From Gammaproteobacteria bacterium (GTDB lineage: Bacteria; Pseudomonadota; Gammaproteobacteria; Acidiferrobacterales; SZUA-150), in contig JAOUNW010000002.1 in the NCBI GenBank assembly GCA_029880755.1, positions 1-46,049 on the forward strand: a stretch of DNA of 46,049 nt, read 5' to 3'. The position numbers and the translations under genes are program-made. Positions 15,006 to 23,939 of this stretch are shown here, piece after piece; within the stretch, counting starts at the first letter, position 1, and every line of letters starts with the position of its first letter. The notes under the pieces were generated by a model. That model made no database searches and was not told the DNA's origin. It was given only the letters and a program-made list of their open reading frames with translations.

Positions 15006-16319
15006 ATGGCTAGCAGCAAACCCAAGAATCCGGAAAAGCACAGCACTTATCTGCCCAAAGAAAAGAAGTCTAGCAAACCGTTCCACAAGACTCCCATGCT
15101 TGATCAGCTGGAGACCGGTCCATGGCCGAGCTTCGTTACTGGTCTCAAGCGTTTGGCGATGAACAATAATATGATGGTCGACCTGCTTGGCCAGCTTGAA
15201 CATTCCTACAACACGCGTCTCGGTTACTGGAAAGGTGGCACAGTGTCAGTTTTCGGTTATGGCGGCGGCATTATTCCGCGCTTCACCGAGCTCATGAATG
15301 CCGATGGCAAGCCAATGTTCCCGGAAGCAAAAGAATTTCATACCTTGCGCGTACAGCCGGCACCTGGTAACCACTACACCACCGCTATGCTGCGCCAGCT
15401 ATCCAATTCCTGGAATAAGTACGGTTCCGGCTTAATCGCTTTCCATGGCCAAACCGGTAATATTATGTTTATCGGCACCACATCTGAGAACACCCAGCAC
15501 TTCTTCGACGAAATCAACGAATACGGTTGGGATCTTGGTGGCGCAGGCCCCTGCGTCAGAACCGGTATGTCCTGCATCGGTGCCGCACGTTGCGAACAAA
15601 GCTGTGCCAATGAACAGAAAATTCACCGCTTACTGGTAAATAATTTTATGGACGACATGCACCGTCCTGCCCTGCCCTACAAGTTTAAATTCAAGGTATC
15701 AGGTTGCCCCAACGACTGCATGAACTCAATTCACCGTTCTGACTTTGCTGTCATCGGTACCTGGCGTGATGACATGAAAGTTGACCAAAAAGAGGTCAAG
15801 GCATTCGTTGAGAAAAAGGGCCGCAAATACGTGATCGATAACGTAATTGCCCGTTGCCCAACCAACGCCCTGTCCTTGAGTGATGACAATACCCTGAATG
15901 TGGATAACCGTAATTGTGTTCGCTGCATGCATTGTATCAATGTCATGACCAAAGCTCTGTCAGTGGGCGACGACCAAGGTGTAACCATTCTTATCGGCGG
16001 AAAACGTACCCTGAAAATTGGTGATACCATGGGCACAGTGATCATTCCTTTCATGAAACTGGAAACAGAAGAAGACTATGAAGGCCTGAAGGAACTCGCT
16101 GAAAATACTATCGACTTCTTTGCAGAAAATGCCCTGGAACACGAACGCACCGGTGAAATGATTGAGCGTATCGGTCTGGTCAACTTCCTGGAAGGCATTG
16201 GTGTCGACGTTGACCCGAACATGGTTAATCACCCGCGCGCAACATCCTACGTTCGTATGGACGACTGGGATATTGAAGCTCAGAAATGGAACGAGCGTAA
16301 AGCAAAAAAGGCTGGTTAA
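15006..16319 (+). CDS. dsrA: Reverse-type dissimilatory sulfite reductase, alpha subunit
   Basis: A 437-aa subunit of the cytoplasmic DsrA2B2 siroheme enzyme. In sulfur oxidisers it works in reverse, turning DsrC-bound sulfane sulfur into sulfite. The siroheme-[4Fe-4S] site is visible in Cys190-x5-Cys196 (CIGAARC) and Cys234-x3-Cys238 (SGCPNDC). A ferredoxin domain supplies C284, C304, C307 and C310 (NCVRCMHC). Length and order match known DsrA. It opens the operon with GGAGGT nine bases from its ATG and is separated from dsrB by a 99-base gap containing a strong stem-loop. Confidence 0.97.
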   Translation: MASSKPKNPEKHSTYLPKEKKSSKPFHKTPMLDQLETGPWPSFVTGLKRLAMNNNMMVDLLGQLEHSYNTRLGYWKGGTVSVFGYGGGIIPRFTELMNADGKPMFPEAKEFHTLRVQPAPGNHYTTAMLRQLSNSWNKYGSGLIAFHGQTGNIMFIGTTSENTQHFFDEINEYGWDLGGAGPCVRTGMSCIGAARCEQSCANEQKIHRLLVNNFMDDMHRPALPYKFKFKVSGCPNDCMNSIHRSDFAVIGTWRDDMKVDQKEVKAFVEKKGRKYVIDNVIARCPTNALSLSDDNTLNVDNRNCVRCMHCINVMTKALSVGDDQGVTILIGGKRTLKIGDTMGTVIIPFMKLETEEDYEGLKELAENTIDFFAENALEHERTGEMIERIGLVNFLEGIGVDVDPNMVNHPRATSYVRMDDWDIEAQKWNERKAKKAG

Positions 16320-16335
16320 TAAAAAAGGCATAACA

Positions 16336-16369
16336 ACAGGCCCGCCCCAACATCATTGAGCGGGCCTGT
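16336..16369 (+). ncRNA. Stem-loop in the dsrA-dsrB gap
   Basis: Perfect 10-bp arms (ACAGGCCCGC at 16336-16345 and GCGGGCCTGT at 16360-16369) enclose a 14-nt loop. Only three Ts follow, so full termination is unlikely. An mRNA-stabilising or processing element, or partial attenuation, fits better. It is a cis-element, not a separate RNA gene. Confidence 0.6.
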
Positions 16370-16418
16370 GTTTAAGAATTTAACCAAATACTCAAGTATT
16401 TTACTGGGGGTTTAAAAA

Positions 16419-17501
16419 ATGGCTGACCAAAAGGCGACTCCGCGCCATCCCATTGAAACAGGCTGTCCTGACGCGTTTCAGTACATGCATCCTATTTTTC
16501 TGAAAAACTATGGTAACTGGGCTTATCATGACCGCCCGCGTCCGGGTGTGTTACATCACGTTGCCAAAAGTGGTGATCAGGTCTGGACCGTGCGTGTCGG
16601 TACACAGCGTCAATTAGGGCCCTATGAAATCAATCTGCTGTGCGACATTATCGACCAGTACGCTGATGGTTACGTGCGCTTCACTATTCGCTCCAATATG
16701 GAAGTCATGGTGACAGATGAAGCCAAGGTTCAGCCTCTGATCCAGGCCTTCGAAGACGCCGGTTACCCTGTTGGCGGTACCGGTCCTTCCGTGACTATGA
16801 TCTCTCACACTCAGGGTTGGTTGCACTGCGACATTCCTGGCACGGACGCATCCGGTGTGGTCAAGGCGTTAATGGATGAGTTGCATGACGAGTTCATTAA
16901 TGAGCAAATGCCTAACCGCGTACATATCACCACTTCCTGCTGTCAGATCAACTGCGGCGGCCAGGGTGATATCGCCATTAACGTTCAACATACCAAGCCA
17001 CCCAAGATCAATCACGATCTGGTAGCTAACGCCTGCGAACGTCCGTCCGTCGTGGCACGTTGCCCGGTAGCAGCCATTCGCCCGGCCATGGTCAACGGCA
17101 AGCCCTCTTTGGAAGTTGATGAGAAGAAATGTATCTGTTGCGGCGCCTGCTTCCCACCCTGCCCACCCATGCAGATCAACGATGCAGATTTCACCAAGCT
17201 CGCGATCTGGGTTGGCGGAAAGCACTCCAATGCACGCAGCAAGCCTATGTTCCATAAACTGGTTGCCGCAGGCATTCCTAACAATCCGCCACGCTGGCCC
17301 GAAGCCGCAGCGATTGTTAAGAACATTCTGCGCGTTTACAAAAAAGACGCCCAGGACTGGGAGCGCGTGGGTGACTGGGTTGAACGCATCGGTTGGCCTC
17401 GTTTCTTCGAGTTAACCGAACTGCCGTTTACCAAGTTCCACATCGATAACTGGACCGGTTCACGTTATACGCTGAACGCTTCAACACATATCCGCTTCTA
17501 A
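16419..17501 (+). CDS. dsrB: Reverse-type dissimilatory sulfite reductase, beta subunit
   Basis: The 360-aa partner of DsrA. Cluster-binding cysteines are seen at C137 (LHCDIP) and C174, C175 and C179 (TTSCCQINC), as in known DsrB. The ferredoxin domain carries C215 (ARCPVAAI) and C238, C241, C244 and C248 (KCICCGACFPPCPP). The C-terminal arm (TLNASTHIRF) is expected to hold on to DsrA. A GGGGG ribosome binding site precedes the ATG. It is followed by dsrE after 32 bases. Confidence 0.97.
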   Translation: MADQKATPRHPIETGCPDAFQYMHPIFLKNYGNWAYHDRPRPGVLHHVAKSGDQVWTVRVGTQRQLGPYEINLLCDIIDQYADGYVRFTIRSNMEVMVTDEAKVQPLIQAFEDAGYPVGGTGPSVTMISHTQGWLHCDIPGTDASGVVKALMDELHDEFINEQMPNRVHITTSCCQINCGGQGDIAINVQHTKPPKINHDLVANACERPSVVARCPVAAIRPAMVNGKPSLEVDEKKCICCGACFPPCPPMQINDADFTKLAIWVGGKHSNARSKPMFHKLVAAGIPNNPPRWPEAAAIVKNILRVYKKDAQDWERVGDWVERIGWPRFFELTELPFTKFHIDNWTGSRYTLNASTHIRF

Positions 17502-17533
17502 GTCGTTAGAAGGCAAGTTACGGGGGAACGACT

Positions 17534-17926
17534 ATGAAGTTTGGAATTATGATTAATGAAGGGCCGTATACGCATCAGGCATCTGATACTGCGTATCACT
17601 TTACCAAGGCGGCCCTGGAAAAGGGTCATGAAATTTTTCGTGTCTTTTTCTATCACGACGGCGTTAATAACAGTACAAGATTGACCACACCACCGCAGGA
17701 CGATCGTCATATTGTCAATCGCTGGTCTGCATTGGCTGAAAAATACAAACTGGATATGGTGGTTTGTGTGGCGGCCGCGCAACGTCGCGGTATCGCCGAT
17801 GCTGATGAAGCCAAGCGCAATGGTAAGGATGCCGACAATCTTGCCCCTACCTTTCGTATTTCAGGCCTTGGGCAATTGATAGAGGCAGGTATTCAATCAG
17901 ATCGCCTTGTTGTATTTGGTGATTAA
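17534..17926 (+). CDS. dsrE: Sulfur-relay protein DsrE
   Basis: The 130-aa subunit of the DsrE2F2H2 hexamer, related to TusD. It carries the conserved persulfide-accepting Cys78 in MVVCVAAAQRRG, the residue known to receive sulfane sulfur in A. vinosum. It passes sulfur to DsrC. The presence of dsrEFH is a recognised marker of sulfur-oxidising rather than sulfate-reducing Dsr systems. Spacing to dsrF is 17 bases, with GGCGGAG upstream of the next ATG. Confidence 0.96.
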   Translation: MKFGIMINEGPYTHQASDTAYHFTKAALEKGHEIFRVFFYHDGVNNSTRLTTPPQDDRHIVNRWSALAEKYKLDMVVCVAAAQRRGIADADEAKRNGKDADNLAPTFRISGLGQLIEAGIQSDRLVVFGD

Positions 17927-17943
17927 CGGCGGAGTTCAAGACA

Positions 17944-18336
17944 ATGAGCGATGACGAAATGATGCAAGAAGGCGGAACAATTAAAAAGTTCTGCTACGTA
18001 AACCGCAAGGCTCCTTACGGAACCGTTTACGCACTGGAATCCCTGGAAGTAGTGTTGATTGGTGCCGCATTTGAACAGGATGTCAGCCTGATTTTTATGG
18101 ATGATGGTATTTACCAATTAAAGAAAAACCAGGACACGTCCGACTCGGATATGAAGAATTTCTCGCCCACTTACCGGGCCCTTGAGATGTACGATGTTGA
18201 GAAACTGTATGTCGAAAAGGAATCCATGGAAGCACGCGGTCTTACTGAAGACGATCTGGTTGTTCCGGTAGAAGTTAAAACCAGCAAGGAAATCAGCGAA
18301 CTAATGGACGAACAAGACGTTGTCTTGAGTTTCTAG
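17944..18336 (+). CDS. dsrF: Sulfur-relay protein DsrF
   Basis: A 130-aa TusC-like subunit of the DsrEFH hexamer. It has the KKFCYVNRKAPYGTVYALE start and a later IFMDDGIYQL segment typical of the family. Its one visible Cys (C17) is not in the DsrE active-site position, in line with a structural role. The gene is tightly packed between dsrE and dsrH, with a 10-base gap to dsrH. Confidence 0.95.
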   Translation: MSDDEMMQEGGTIKKFCYVNRKAPYGTVYALESLEVVLIGAAFEQDVSLIFMDDGIYQLKKNQDTSDSDMKNFSPTYRALEMYDVEKLYVEKESMEARGLTEDDLVVPVEVKTSKEISELMDEQDVVLSF

Positions 18337-18346
18337 GAGACCAGAC

Positions 18347-18649
18347 ATGTTATTACATATTGTTAACAAATCACCTTTTATTAATAACTCGCTGGAGAGT
18401 TGCCTGCGCGCAGCCAAGAAAAACAGCGGCGTTTTGTTCATAGAGGATGGTGTATATGGTGCTTTAGATAACACCGCTATCACTCCGCAGGTCAAAAAAG
18501 CCATGAAAGACAAAAAGTTTTTTGTGCTTGCATCTGACCTGAAAGCTCGGGGAGTTTCCGACGGTGTAATCAAAGGGATCGAAGTGGTTGATTACGGCGG
18601 GTTCGTAGACCTGACAACACAATATGACGTTGTTGAGTCCTGGCTGTAA
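18347..18649 (+). CDS. dsrH: Sulfur-relay protein DsrH
   Basis: A 100-aa TusB-like subunit of the DsrEFH hexamer. It holds the conserved N-terminal cysteine (C19, NSLESCLRA) and the LFIEDGVYGAL motif. In A. vinosum the equivalent Cys is not essential for sulfur transfer from DsrE to DsrC. TAGGAG precedes the start. A 34-base gap leads to dsrC. Confidence 0.95.
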   Translation: MLLHIVNKSPFINNSLESCLRAAKKNSGVLFIEDGVYGALDNTAITPQVKKAMKDKKFFVLASDLKARGVSDGVIKGIEVVDYGGFVDLTTQYDVVESWL

Positions 18650-18683
18650 CTAATATTCATTTAACGTAAAGAGGAGATCGAAA

Positions 18684-19019
18684 ATGTCTAGCATCGATGT
18701 CGGCGGCAAAACCATTGCTGTAGATGAGGAAGGCTACCTGTCTGATCGTAATGATTGGAGCAAGGATGTTGCGGTAATCATGGCTAAGGCTGATGATTGT
18801 GAGCTAACTGATAATCACTGGGAAGTTATCAACTTCCTCCGTGAGTACTACGAAGAATACCAGATCGCCCCGGCGGTTCGCGTTCTGACCAAGGCTATTG
18901 GCAAAAAACTGGGCCCAGATAAAGGCAACAGCAAGTACCTGTACGAACTGTTCCCTTACGGTCCTGCCAAGCAGGCTTGTAAGTACGCCGGTCTTCCTAA
19001 ACCAACTGGTTGCGTTTAA
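18684..19019 (+). CDS. dsrC: DsrC, two-cysteine sulfur carrier
   Basis: A 111-aa DsrC with both functional cysteines on the flexible C-terminal arm: CysB at 99 (AKQACKYAGLP) and penultimate CysA at 110 (PTGCV), ten residues apart. It takes sulfur from DsrE, is thought to be oxidised to the trisulfide by DsrMKJOP, and supplies DsrAB. AAGAGGAGAT gives it one of the best ribosome binding sites of the operon, in line with the high levels seen for DsrC elsewhere. It is clearly distinct from the cysteine-free homologue at 11487-11825. A stem-loop follows before dsrM. Confidence 0.97.
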   Translation: MSSIDVGGKTIAVDEEGYLSDRNDWSKDVAVIMAKADDCELTDNHWEVINFLREYYEEYQIAPAVRVLTKAIGKKLGPDKGNSKYLYELFPYGPAKQACKYAGLPKPTGCV

Positions 19020-19042
19020 TCACCAGTATGGCAAATAGATAC

Positions 19043-19066
19043 ATTGGGGTGCATTTGTACCCCAAT
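19043..19066 (+). ncRNA. Stem-loop between dsrC and dsrM
   Basis: Perfect arms ATTGGGGT (19043-19050) and ACCCCAAT (19059-19066) can extend inward through wobble pairs. No T-run follows. It may protect the 3' end of a dsrC-containing transcript and help set the high DsrC to DsrM ratio, which is an inference. It is a cis-element rather than an RNA gene. Confidence 0.6.
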
Positions 19067-19098
19067 TATCGTGCCATTCATCTACGGTGGAGCAAGTA

Positions 19099-19842
19099 AT
19101 GTCTGCATTGACTATCACTTACGCGATCCTTTTTTACGCTGCCACAGCCATTCTTGTCATTGGCGTCGGCCGCAAGATCTTTATCTATGCGCGCACACCT
19201 GCGCCGCTAAAGATTCCCACTACCCCTGCCCCGCTGACCAAAACCGGCGTGGTCTGGCGTATGTTGAAAGAAGTTACCGTTTTTGAAAGCCTGTTTAAAT
19301 CCAACAAATGGATCTGGATTTTTGGCTGGTTGTTCCATGCGGCGCTGTTTCTGGTGCTGTTCCGCCATATCCGTTATTTCACAGAACCAGTCTGGACTCT
19401 GGTTGCATTGGCGCAACCCTTTGGAAAATACGCTGCCTTCGGCATGCTGGCTGGCCTTGGTGGTTTATGGGCGCGCCGTATATTGGTTGATCGTGTGCGT
19501 TACATCAGCAGCGCATCAGACCATTTTATCCTAATTCTACTGTTGGCCATTGCCGCCAGCGGTGTTGTCATGAAGTTCATCCCGGCGGCTCACACCGACA
19601 TTATTGCACTTAAGGCCTTTTTCCTGGGGCTGATGTATTTTGATCTTCAGCCGCTTCCCGGTGACCCGGTACTTCTGATTCATTTGGCTCTGGTCGCCGC
19701 ACTAATGATTATTTTTCCGATCAGCAAACTGTTGCATGCGCCCGGGGTCTTTTTCAGTCCGACTCGCAACCAGGTCGACAATGCCCGTGAACATCGTCAC
19801 GTGGCCGGCTGGACAGCTGCTGAAACACCAGGAAAACCATAA
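19099..19842 (+). CDS. dsrM: DsrM, membrane diheme cytochrome b subunit
   Basis: A 247-aa NarI-like membrane protein with about five helices. Histidines in helix contexts (FHAALFLVLFRHIRYFTEP and DHFILILLL) are the candidate heme b ligands. It is the membrane anchor that connects DsrK to the quinone pool in the DsrMKJOP complex. The ATG at 19099 is chosen because GGAG at 19089-19092 is spaced six bases from it; a GTG at 19087 in frame would lie on that site. A 36-base gap leads to dsrK. Confidence 0.95.
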   Translation: MSALTITYAILFYAATAILVIGVGRKIFIYARTPAPLKIPTTPAPLTKTGVVWRMLKEVTVFESLFKSNKWIWIFGWLFHAALFLVLFRHIRYFTEPVWTLVALAQPFGKYAAFGMLAGLGGLWARRILVDRVRYISSASDHFILILLLAIAASGVVMKFIPAAHTDIIALKAFFLGLMYFDLQPLPGDPVLLIHLALVAALMIIFPISKLLHAPGVFFSPTRNQVDNAREHRHVAGWTAAETPGKP

Positions 19843-19878
19843 CAATAACCGGAAGAACAAGTTCGAGGAACAACCAAC

Positions 19879-21375
19879 GTGGCTGATTTCGAAATACCGG
19901 CACTAAAAGAATACCCCGTTATCCCTCCCGTAAAGGTAGGGACTATGGCGCATAGCAAGCCTTTCGTTGCCAAACCGGAACATCAGGCGGGCGTTGGCTA
20001 TCCGGGTGAACTGGTGGACAACTGGGAAGAAAAAGCAGTTACCCGCCTGGGTGAATTGGTTAAAGGCTCTCGCGCCCTGCAAGTGTTCCTGGATTCCTGC
20101 GTCAAATGCGGCGCCTGTACTGATAAGTGTCATTACTATCTGGGCACTAGCGATCCAAAAAATATGCCCGTAGCACGTCAGGATCTGCTGCGTAAGGTTT
20201 ATCGGCGCCATTACACCTTTGCCGGAAAACTATTTGGTGCCCTCGGCATGCCTGGCCTGGTGGGTGCGGCGGATATGACCAAGGAAGTACTGGATGATTG
20301 GTACAGTTATTTCCACCAGTGCTCGCAGTGCCGCCGTTGTTCCGTGTTCTGCCCTTACGGCATAGATACCGCCGAAATCTCCATGGCAGCCCGTGAAGTA
20401 ATGGACTCCGTCGGCCTGGGACAAAAATACTGTAACGAGATTCTCGGCAAGGTTCATAAGATTGGTAACAACCTGGGCCTGCCCGAACCTGCCCTGGTTG
20501 ACACGCTTGAGGGTCTTGAAGAAGACGTTAAAGATGACACAGGCGTGGATGTTCGTTTTCCTGTTGATCAAAAAGGCGCTGATGTTTTATTGGTGACTCC
20601 TTCTGCAGATTTTTTTGCTGAACCGCATATCGACGGTCTGATTGGTTATGCAAAAGTATTTCACCAGGCCGGTATAAGCTGGACCCTGAGCTCTTACGCC
20701 TCGGAGGCTGCCAACTTCTCCATGTTCATCGGCAGCGGTGACAATCTGAAGAGTACCGCCATGCGTATTCGTCAGGCGGCGCTGGACCTTGGTGTCAAGC
20801 GTATTGTGGTGGGTGAATGCGGCCATGCCTGGCGCGTTGCCTACAGTTTCTGGAATACATTAATCGGTCCGTTTGATTTTCTGGATCCGAAATATCCAGT
20901 GCCTCAGCACATTTGCGAGGTCACCTATGATCTATTACAACGCGGCGCCCTGAAAATTGATAAAGAAGCCAACGATCACAGAAGAATCACATTCCATGAT
21001 TCCTGCAACGTGTCACGCGCTTCCCGCATGGGCAATATTCCGGGCGGCCAGTTCATTATCCCGCGCGAAATTATTAAATCAGTGGCGAATCATTATTTCG
21101 ACATGCCTGCCAATACCATACACGAAAGCACGTATTGTTGCGGTGGCGGTGGCGGCTTGTTAACAGACGATTTGATGGAGTTACGTATTAAAGGCGCATT
21201 GCCTCGAATGGAAGCGTTGCAACAGGTAGTGGAAGAAAATGACGTCAATTACCTGTGTGCGATATGCGCTATCTGTAAGAGCCAGTTTACCAAAGTACTG
21301 CCCTACTACAAGTTCCCAATGGACATGATAGGCAGTTTGCATCAGTTGGTGAGCACGGCGATTCAGCTGAAATAA
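19879..21375 (+). CDS. dsrK: DsrK, HdrD-like iron-sulfur catalytic subunit
   Basis: A 498-aa cytoplasmic subunit related to heterodisulfide reductase HdrD. Two [4Fe-4S] ferredoxin motifs lie at C74-C77-C80-C84 and C148-C151-C154-C158. CCG-domain elements follow (GECGHAWRVAYSF, SCNVSRASRMG and YCCGGGGGLL), which in this family hold the noncubane cluster acting on DsrC thiols. CAICAICKSQF is near the C terminus. Start codon is GTG, with a weak GAGG ten bases upstream. It is the part of DsrMKJOP expected to oxidise persulfurated DsrC. Confidence 0.96.
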   Translation: MADFEIPALKEYPVIPPVKVGTMAHSKPFVAKPEHQAGVGYPGELVDNWEEKAVTRLGELVKGSRALQVFLDSCVKCGACTDKCHYYLGTSDPKNMPVARQDLLRKVYRRHYTFAGKLFGALGMPGLVGAADMTKEVLDDWYSYFHQCSQCRRCSVFCPYGIDTAEISMAAREVMDSVGLGQKYCNEILGKVHKIGNNLGLPEPALVDTLEGLEEDVKDDTGVDVRFPVDQKGADVLLVTPSADFFAEPHIDGLIGYAKVFHQAGISWTLSSYASEAANFSMFIGSGDNLKSTAMRIRQAALDLGVKRIVVGECGHAWRVAYSFWNTLIGPFDFLDPKYPVPQHICEVTYDLLQRGALKIDKEANDHRRITFHDSCNVSRASRMGNIPGGQFIIPREIIKSVANHYFDMPANTIHESTYCCGGGGGLLTDDLMELRIKGALPRMEALQQVVEENDVNYLCAICAICKSQFTKVLPYYKFPMDMIGSLHQLVSTAIQLK

Positions 21376-21456
21376 GATAGTTTAAACAATCCGTACGTTA
21401 TAACGTGCGGAACTGAACAATACATACACCTAGAGTTTTTAACAGGAGACTGAGTG

Positions 21457-23457
21457 ATGGCAACTCCGGCAGACAAGATGAAAGACAGCGCAAAAGGGCT
21501 TACCTTCCGTAAGTTCAAGGATGGCGATCACAAGCATCGCCCATGGCAGGAGGAAATCTTTAAAGGGGATCATACCCATAAGTGCCCGACCTATGTGCAC
21601 AAGACACCACCTTGCCAGGGCAGTTGTCCGTCAGGTGAAGATATCCGTGGTTGGCTGAATATTGTCCGGGGCATTGAGAAGCCCAGCGGCGATACACCGT
21701 GGCAGGAATACGCCTTCCGCCGCTCAACGGATGCCAACCCATTTCCTTCGGTAATGGGTCGTGTGTGCCCGGCGCCATGCGAAGACGGTTGTAACCGTAA
21801 TGAAGTGGAAGATCATGTCGGCATCAACTCCATTGAACAATTTATCGGTGATTATGCCCTGAGTCAGAAACTGACCTTCGAAGCAGGCAAGGAAACCGGC
21901 AAGAAAGTGGCGGTTGTTGGTGCCGGCCCTGCAGGTCTGGCTGCCGCCTACCAGTTGCGTCGCAAAGGTCACGCTGTCACTATTTTTGATGACCACCCCG
22001 AAATGGGCGGGATGATGCGTTACGGCATTCCCGGTTACCGTACCCCGCGTGACGTACTGGATGGTGAAATGGACCGTATTATTGCTATGGGTGTAGAAAA
22101 ACGTATGAACACCCGTATCGGCAAGGACGTTTCAGTTGAACAGTTAGAAAAAGAATTCGATGCCGTGTTGTTTGCCATTGGCGCCCAGTCCGGACGCGGT
22201 CTGCCTGTGCCTAACGCTGACAAGGCAACCAACTGTATCTCCGGCGTTGCTTTCCTGAGCGCCTTTAATGAAGGCCGCCTGAAAGCGGTATCCGGCAAAG
22301 TTGTAGTAGTGGGTGGTGGCGACACTTCCATTGACGTAGCATCGGTTGCCCGTCGTCTGGGTAAAATTGAAAATATCAACGAAAAAGATCGCCCGGAAAA
22401 CATTGTACTGGGTCATACCGCCCATGATGTTATTGATATAGCTAAACGCCAGGGAGCGGACGTACTGCTGATGTCACGGCAGCCTATTGAAAACATGAAC
22501 GCCGCCAAGCACGAAATCGATGATGCTACCCGCGAAGGTGTTGAAATCAAGGGTTCTTTGACGCCTGTGGAAGTTATCATGGGTGACAATGGCCGTGCCA
22601 AGGCACTACGTGTTGCCAAGCTGGACTACTCCAGTGGCAAACCCGAAGTGGTTGCCGGTTCTGAGTTTGATATCGAATGCGACCTGATTGTGGCTGCCAT
22701 TGGCCAAACCGGTAATCTTCAAGGTCTGGAACAGTTCGGCAACGACCGTGGACTGATGGAAGCGGACAAGCACTTCCAGATGACAAGCCGCCCGGGATTC
22801 TTTGCCTGCGGTGACATTATCCGTCCTCACCTGCTCACAACAGTTATCGGCCAGGCCTCTGTTGCAGCGGAAAGCATTGACCACTACCTGAAACACGAGG
22901 AAATGGTTAAGCGCCCCAAGGTGGATGTACATCATTTCAATCTGCTGGAAAAGCTGCGTGAAACGAATCTGGAACCCGAGTCGTTCAAACCTGAAGGCGA
23001 TGAAAAGGTTCGAGGTATTGACCGTGGCCTACGCGGCACTTCCGAGCAAGGCAAGGCCGTAGGTGGTTACGCTATTCACAATTACGAAGACCGCTCTGCC
23101 GCGGAAATTATCCCTTCTACAGAGTTGTTCCTCGGGCATTTCCAGTATGAAGAGCGTCATCGCCGCTCGGAAAGTGTTCCGGATGCCAACGAAGTATTGG
23201 GACATTTTGAAGAACGCATGAAGGGTCTGTCAGAAGATGATGCCAAGGCGGAAGCAGAGCGTTGTATGAGCTGCGGTATGTGCTTTGAGTGTGACAACTG
23301 CGTGATCTACTGCCCGCAGGATGCCGTTCACCGTACGCCGAAAAATGAATCCACCATGGGTCGTTATGTCTACACAGATTACAACCGCTGCATCGGATGT
23401 CATATCTGCGCCGACGTCTGCCCCACCGGTTACATCAAAATGGGAATGGGAGAATAA
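21457..23457 (+). CDS. dsrL: DsrL, iron-sulfur flavoprotein NAD(P)-dependent oxidoreductase
   Basis: A 666-aa cytoplasmic protein. The N-terminal Cys-rich segment (THKCPTYVHKTPPCQGSCPSG) and the central FAD/NAD(P) domains resemble the GltD subunit of glutamate synthase. Dinucleotide folds are at GAGPAGLAAAYQLR (FAD) and GGGDTSIDVASVARR (NAD(P)). The C-terminal ferredoxin region has CMSCGMCFECDNC and CIGCHICADVCP. DsrL is the electron-accepting partner of reverse DsrAB and is essential for stored-sulfur oxidation in A. vinosum. ATG 21457 is preferred to GTG 21454 because AGGAG lies eight bases before it. Confidence 0.96.
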   Translation: MATPADKMKDSAKGLTFRKFKDGDHKHRPWQEEIFKGDHTHKCPTYVHKTPPCQGSCPSGEDIRGWLNIVRGIEKPSGDTPWQEYAFRRSTDANPFPSVMGRVCPAPCEDGCNRNEVEDHVGINSIEQFIGDYALSQKLTFEAGKETGKKVAVVGAGPAGLAAAYQLRRKGHAVTIFDDHPEMGGMMRYGIPGYRTPRDVLDGEMDRIIAMGVEKRMNTRIGKDVSVEQLEKEFDAVLFAIGAQSGRGLPVPNADKATNCISGVAFLSAFNEGRLKAVSGKVVVVGGGDTSIDVASVARRLGKIENINEKDRPENIVLGHTAHDVIDIAKRQGADVLLMSRQPIENMNAAKHEIDDATREGVEIKGSLTPVEVIMGDNGRAKALRVAKLDYSSGKPEVVAGSEFDIECDLIVAAIGQTGNLQGLEQFGNDRGLMEADKHFQMTSRPGFFACGDIIRPHLLTTVIGQASVAAESIDHYLKHEEMVKRPKVDVHHFNLLEKLRETNLEPESFKPEGDEKVRGIDRGLRGTSEQGKAVGGYAIHNYEDRSAAEIIPSTELFLGHFQYEERHRRSESVPDANEVLGHFEERMKGLSEDDAKAEAERCMSCGMCFECDNCVIYCPQDAVHRTPKNESTMGRYVYTDYNRCIGCHICADVCPTGYIKMGMGE

Positions 23458-23464
23458 CGCACCC

Positions 23465-23923
23465 ATGACACACACTAACCTCTTTTTGCGAATCAGGTCC
23501 TGGCTCGTGATGCTGATCGCGACTGTTATGCTCCAGGCGACAGCCGGTATTGTTTACGGTGACGGCCACGGAAACTCACGGGTACCGATGCCATCAACGG
23601 AAACCGCCAAAGGGGAAAAGTGTGTTGAGCCGGAAGACGTTATGAAACGCAAGCACATGGAATTTATCCTGCATCAAAGGGATAAAACCATGCACGAGGG
23701 AATCCGAACTAAGCAGTACAGCCTGAAAAACTGTGTAAACTGCCATGCCGACCCGCAGACCCAGAGTGTCCTCGGTAAAGATGGATTCTGTGAAAGCTGT
23801 CACGCCTACGCTGCCGTGAGTATTGATTGCTTTAGCTGTCATACCGACTCTCCGGAAGAGCAGGATGCCGCAGTATCCGGCACCGTGTTCGGCAGCATCT
23901 TTGACAGCAACATAACGAAATAA
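23465..23923 (+). CDS. dsrJ: DsrJ, periplasmic triheme cytochrome c
   Basis: A 152-aa protein with an N-terminal hydrophobic signal or anchor (SWLVMLIATVMLQATAGIVY) and three CxxCH heme sites: CVNCH, CESCH and CFSCH. An extra Cys in GEKCVEPEDVM corresponds to the unusual His/Cys heme ligand reported for DsrJ. It is the periplasmic redox subunit of DsrMKJOP. The start at 23465 follows the dsrL stop by seven bases; a longer reading frame upstream overlaps dsrL and is not used. Confidence 0.96.
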   Translation: MTHTNLFLRIRSWLVMLIATVMLQATAGIVYGDGHGNSRVPMPSTETAKGEKCVEPEDVMKRKHMEFILHQRDKTMHEGIRTKQYSLKNCVNCHADPQTQSVLGKDGFCESCHAYAAVSIDCFSCHTDSPEEQDAAVSGTVFGSIFDSNITK

Positions 23924-23939
23924 AAAAGAGGAATAATAC

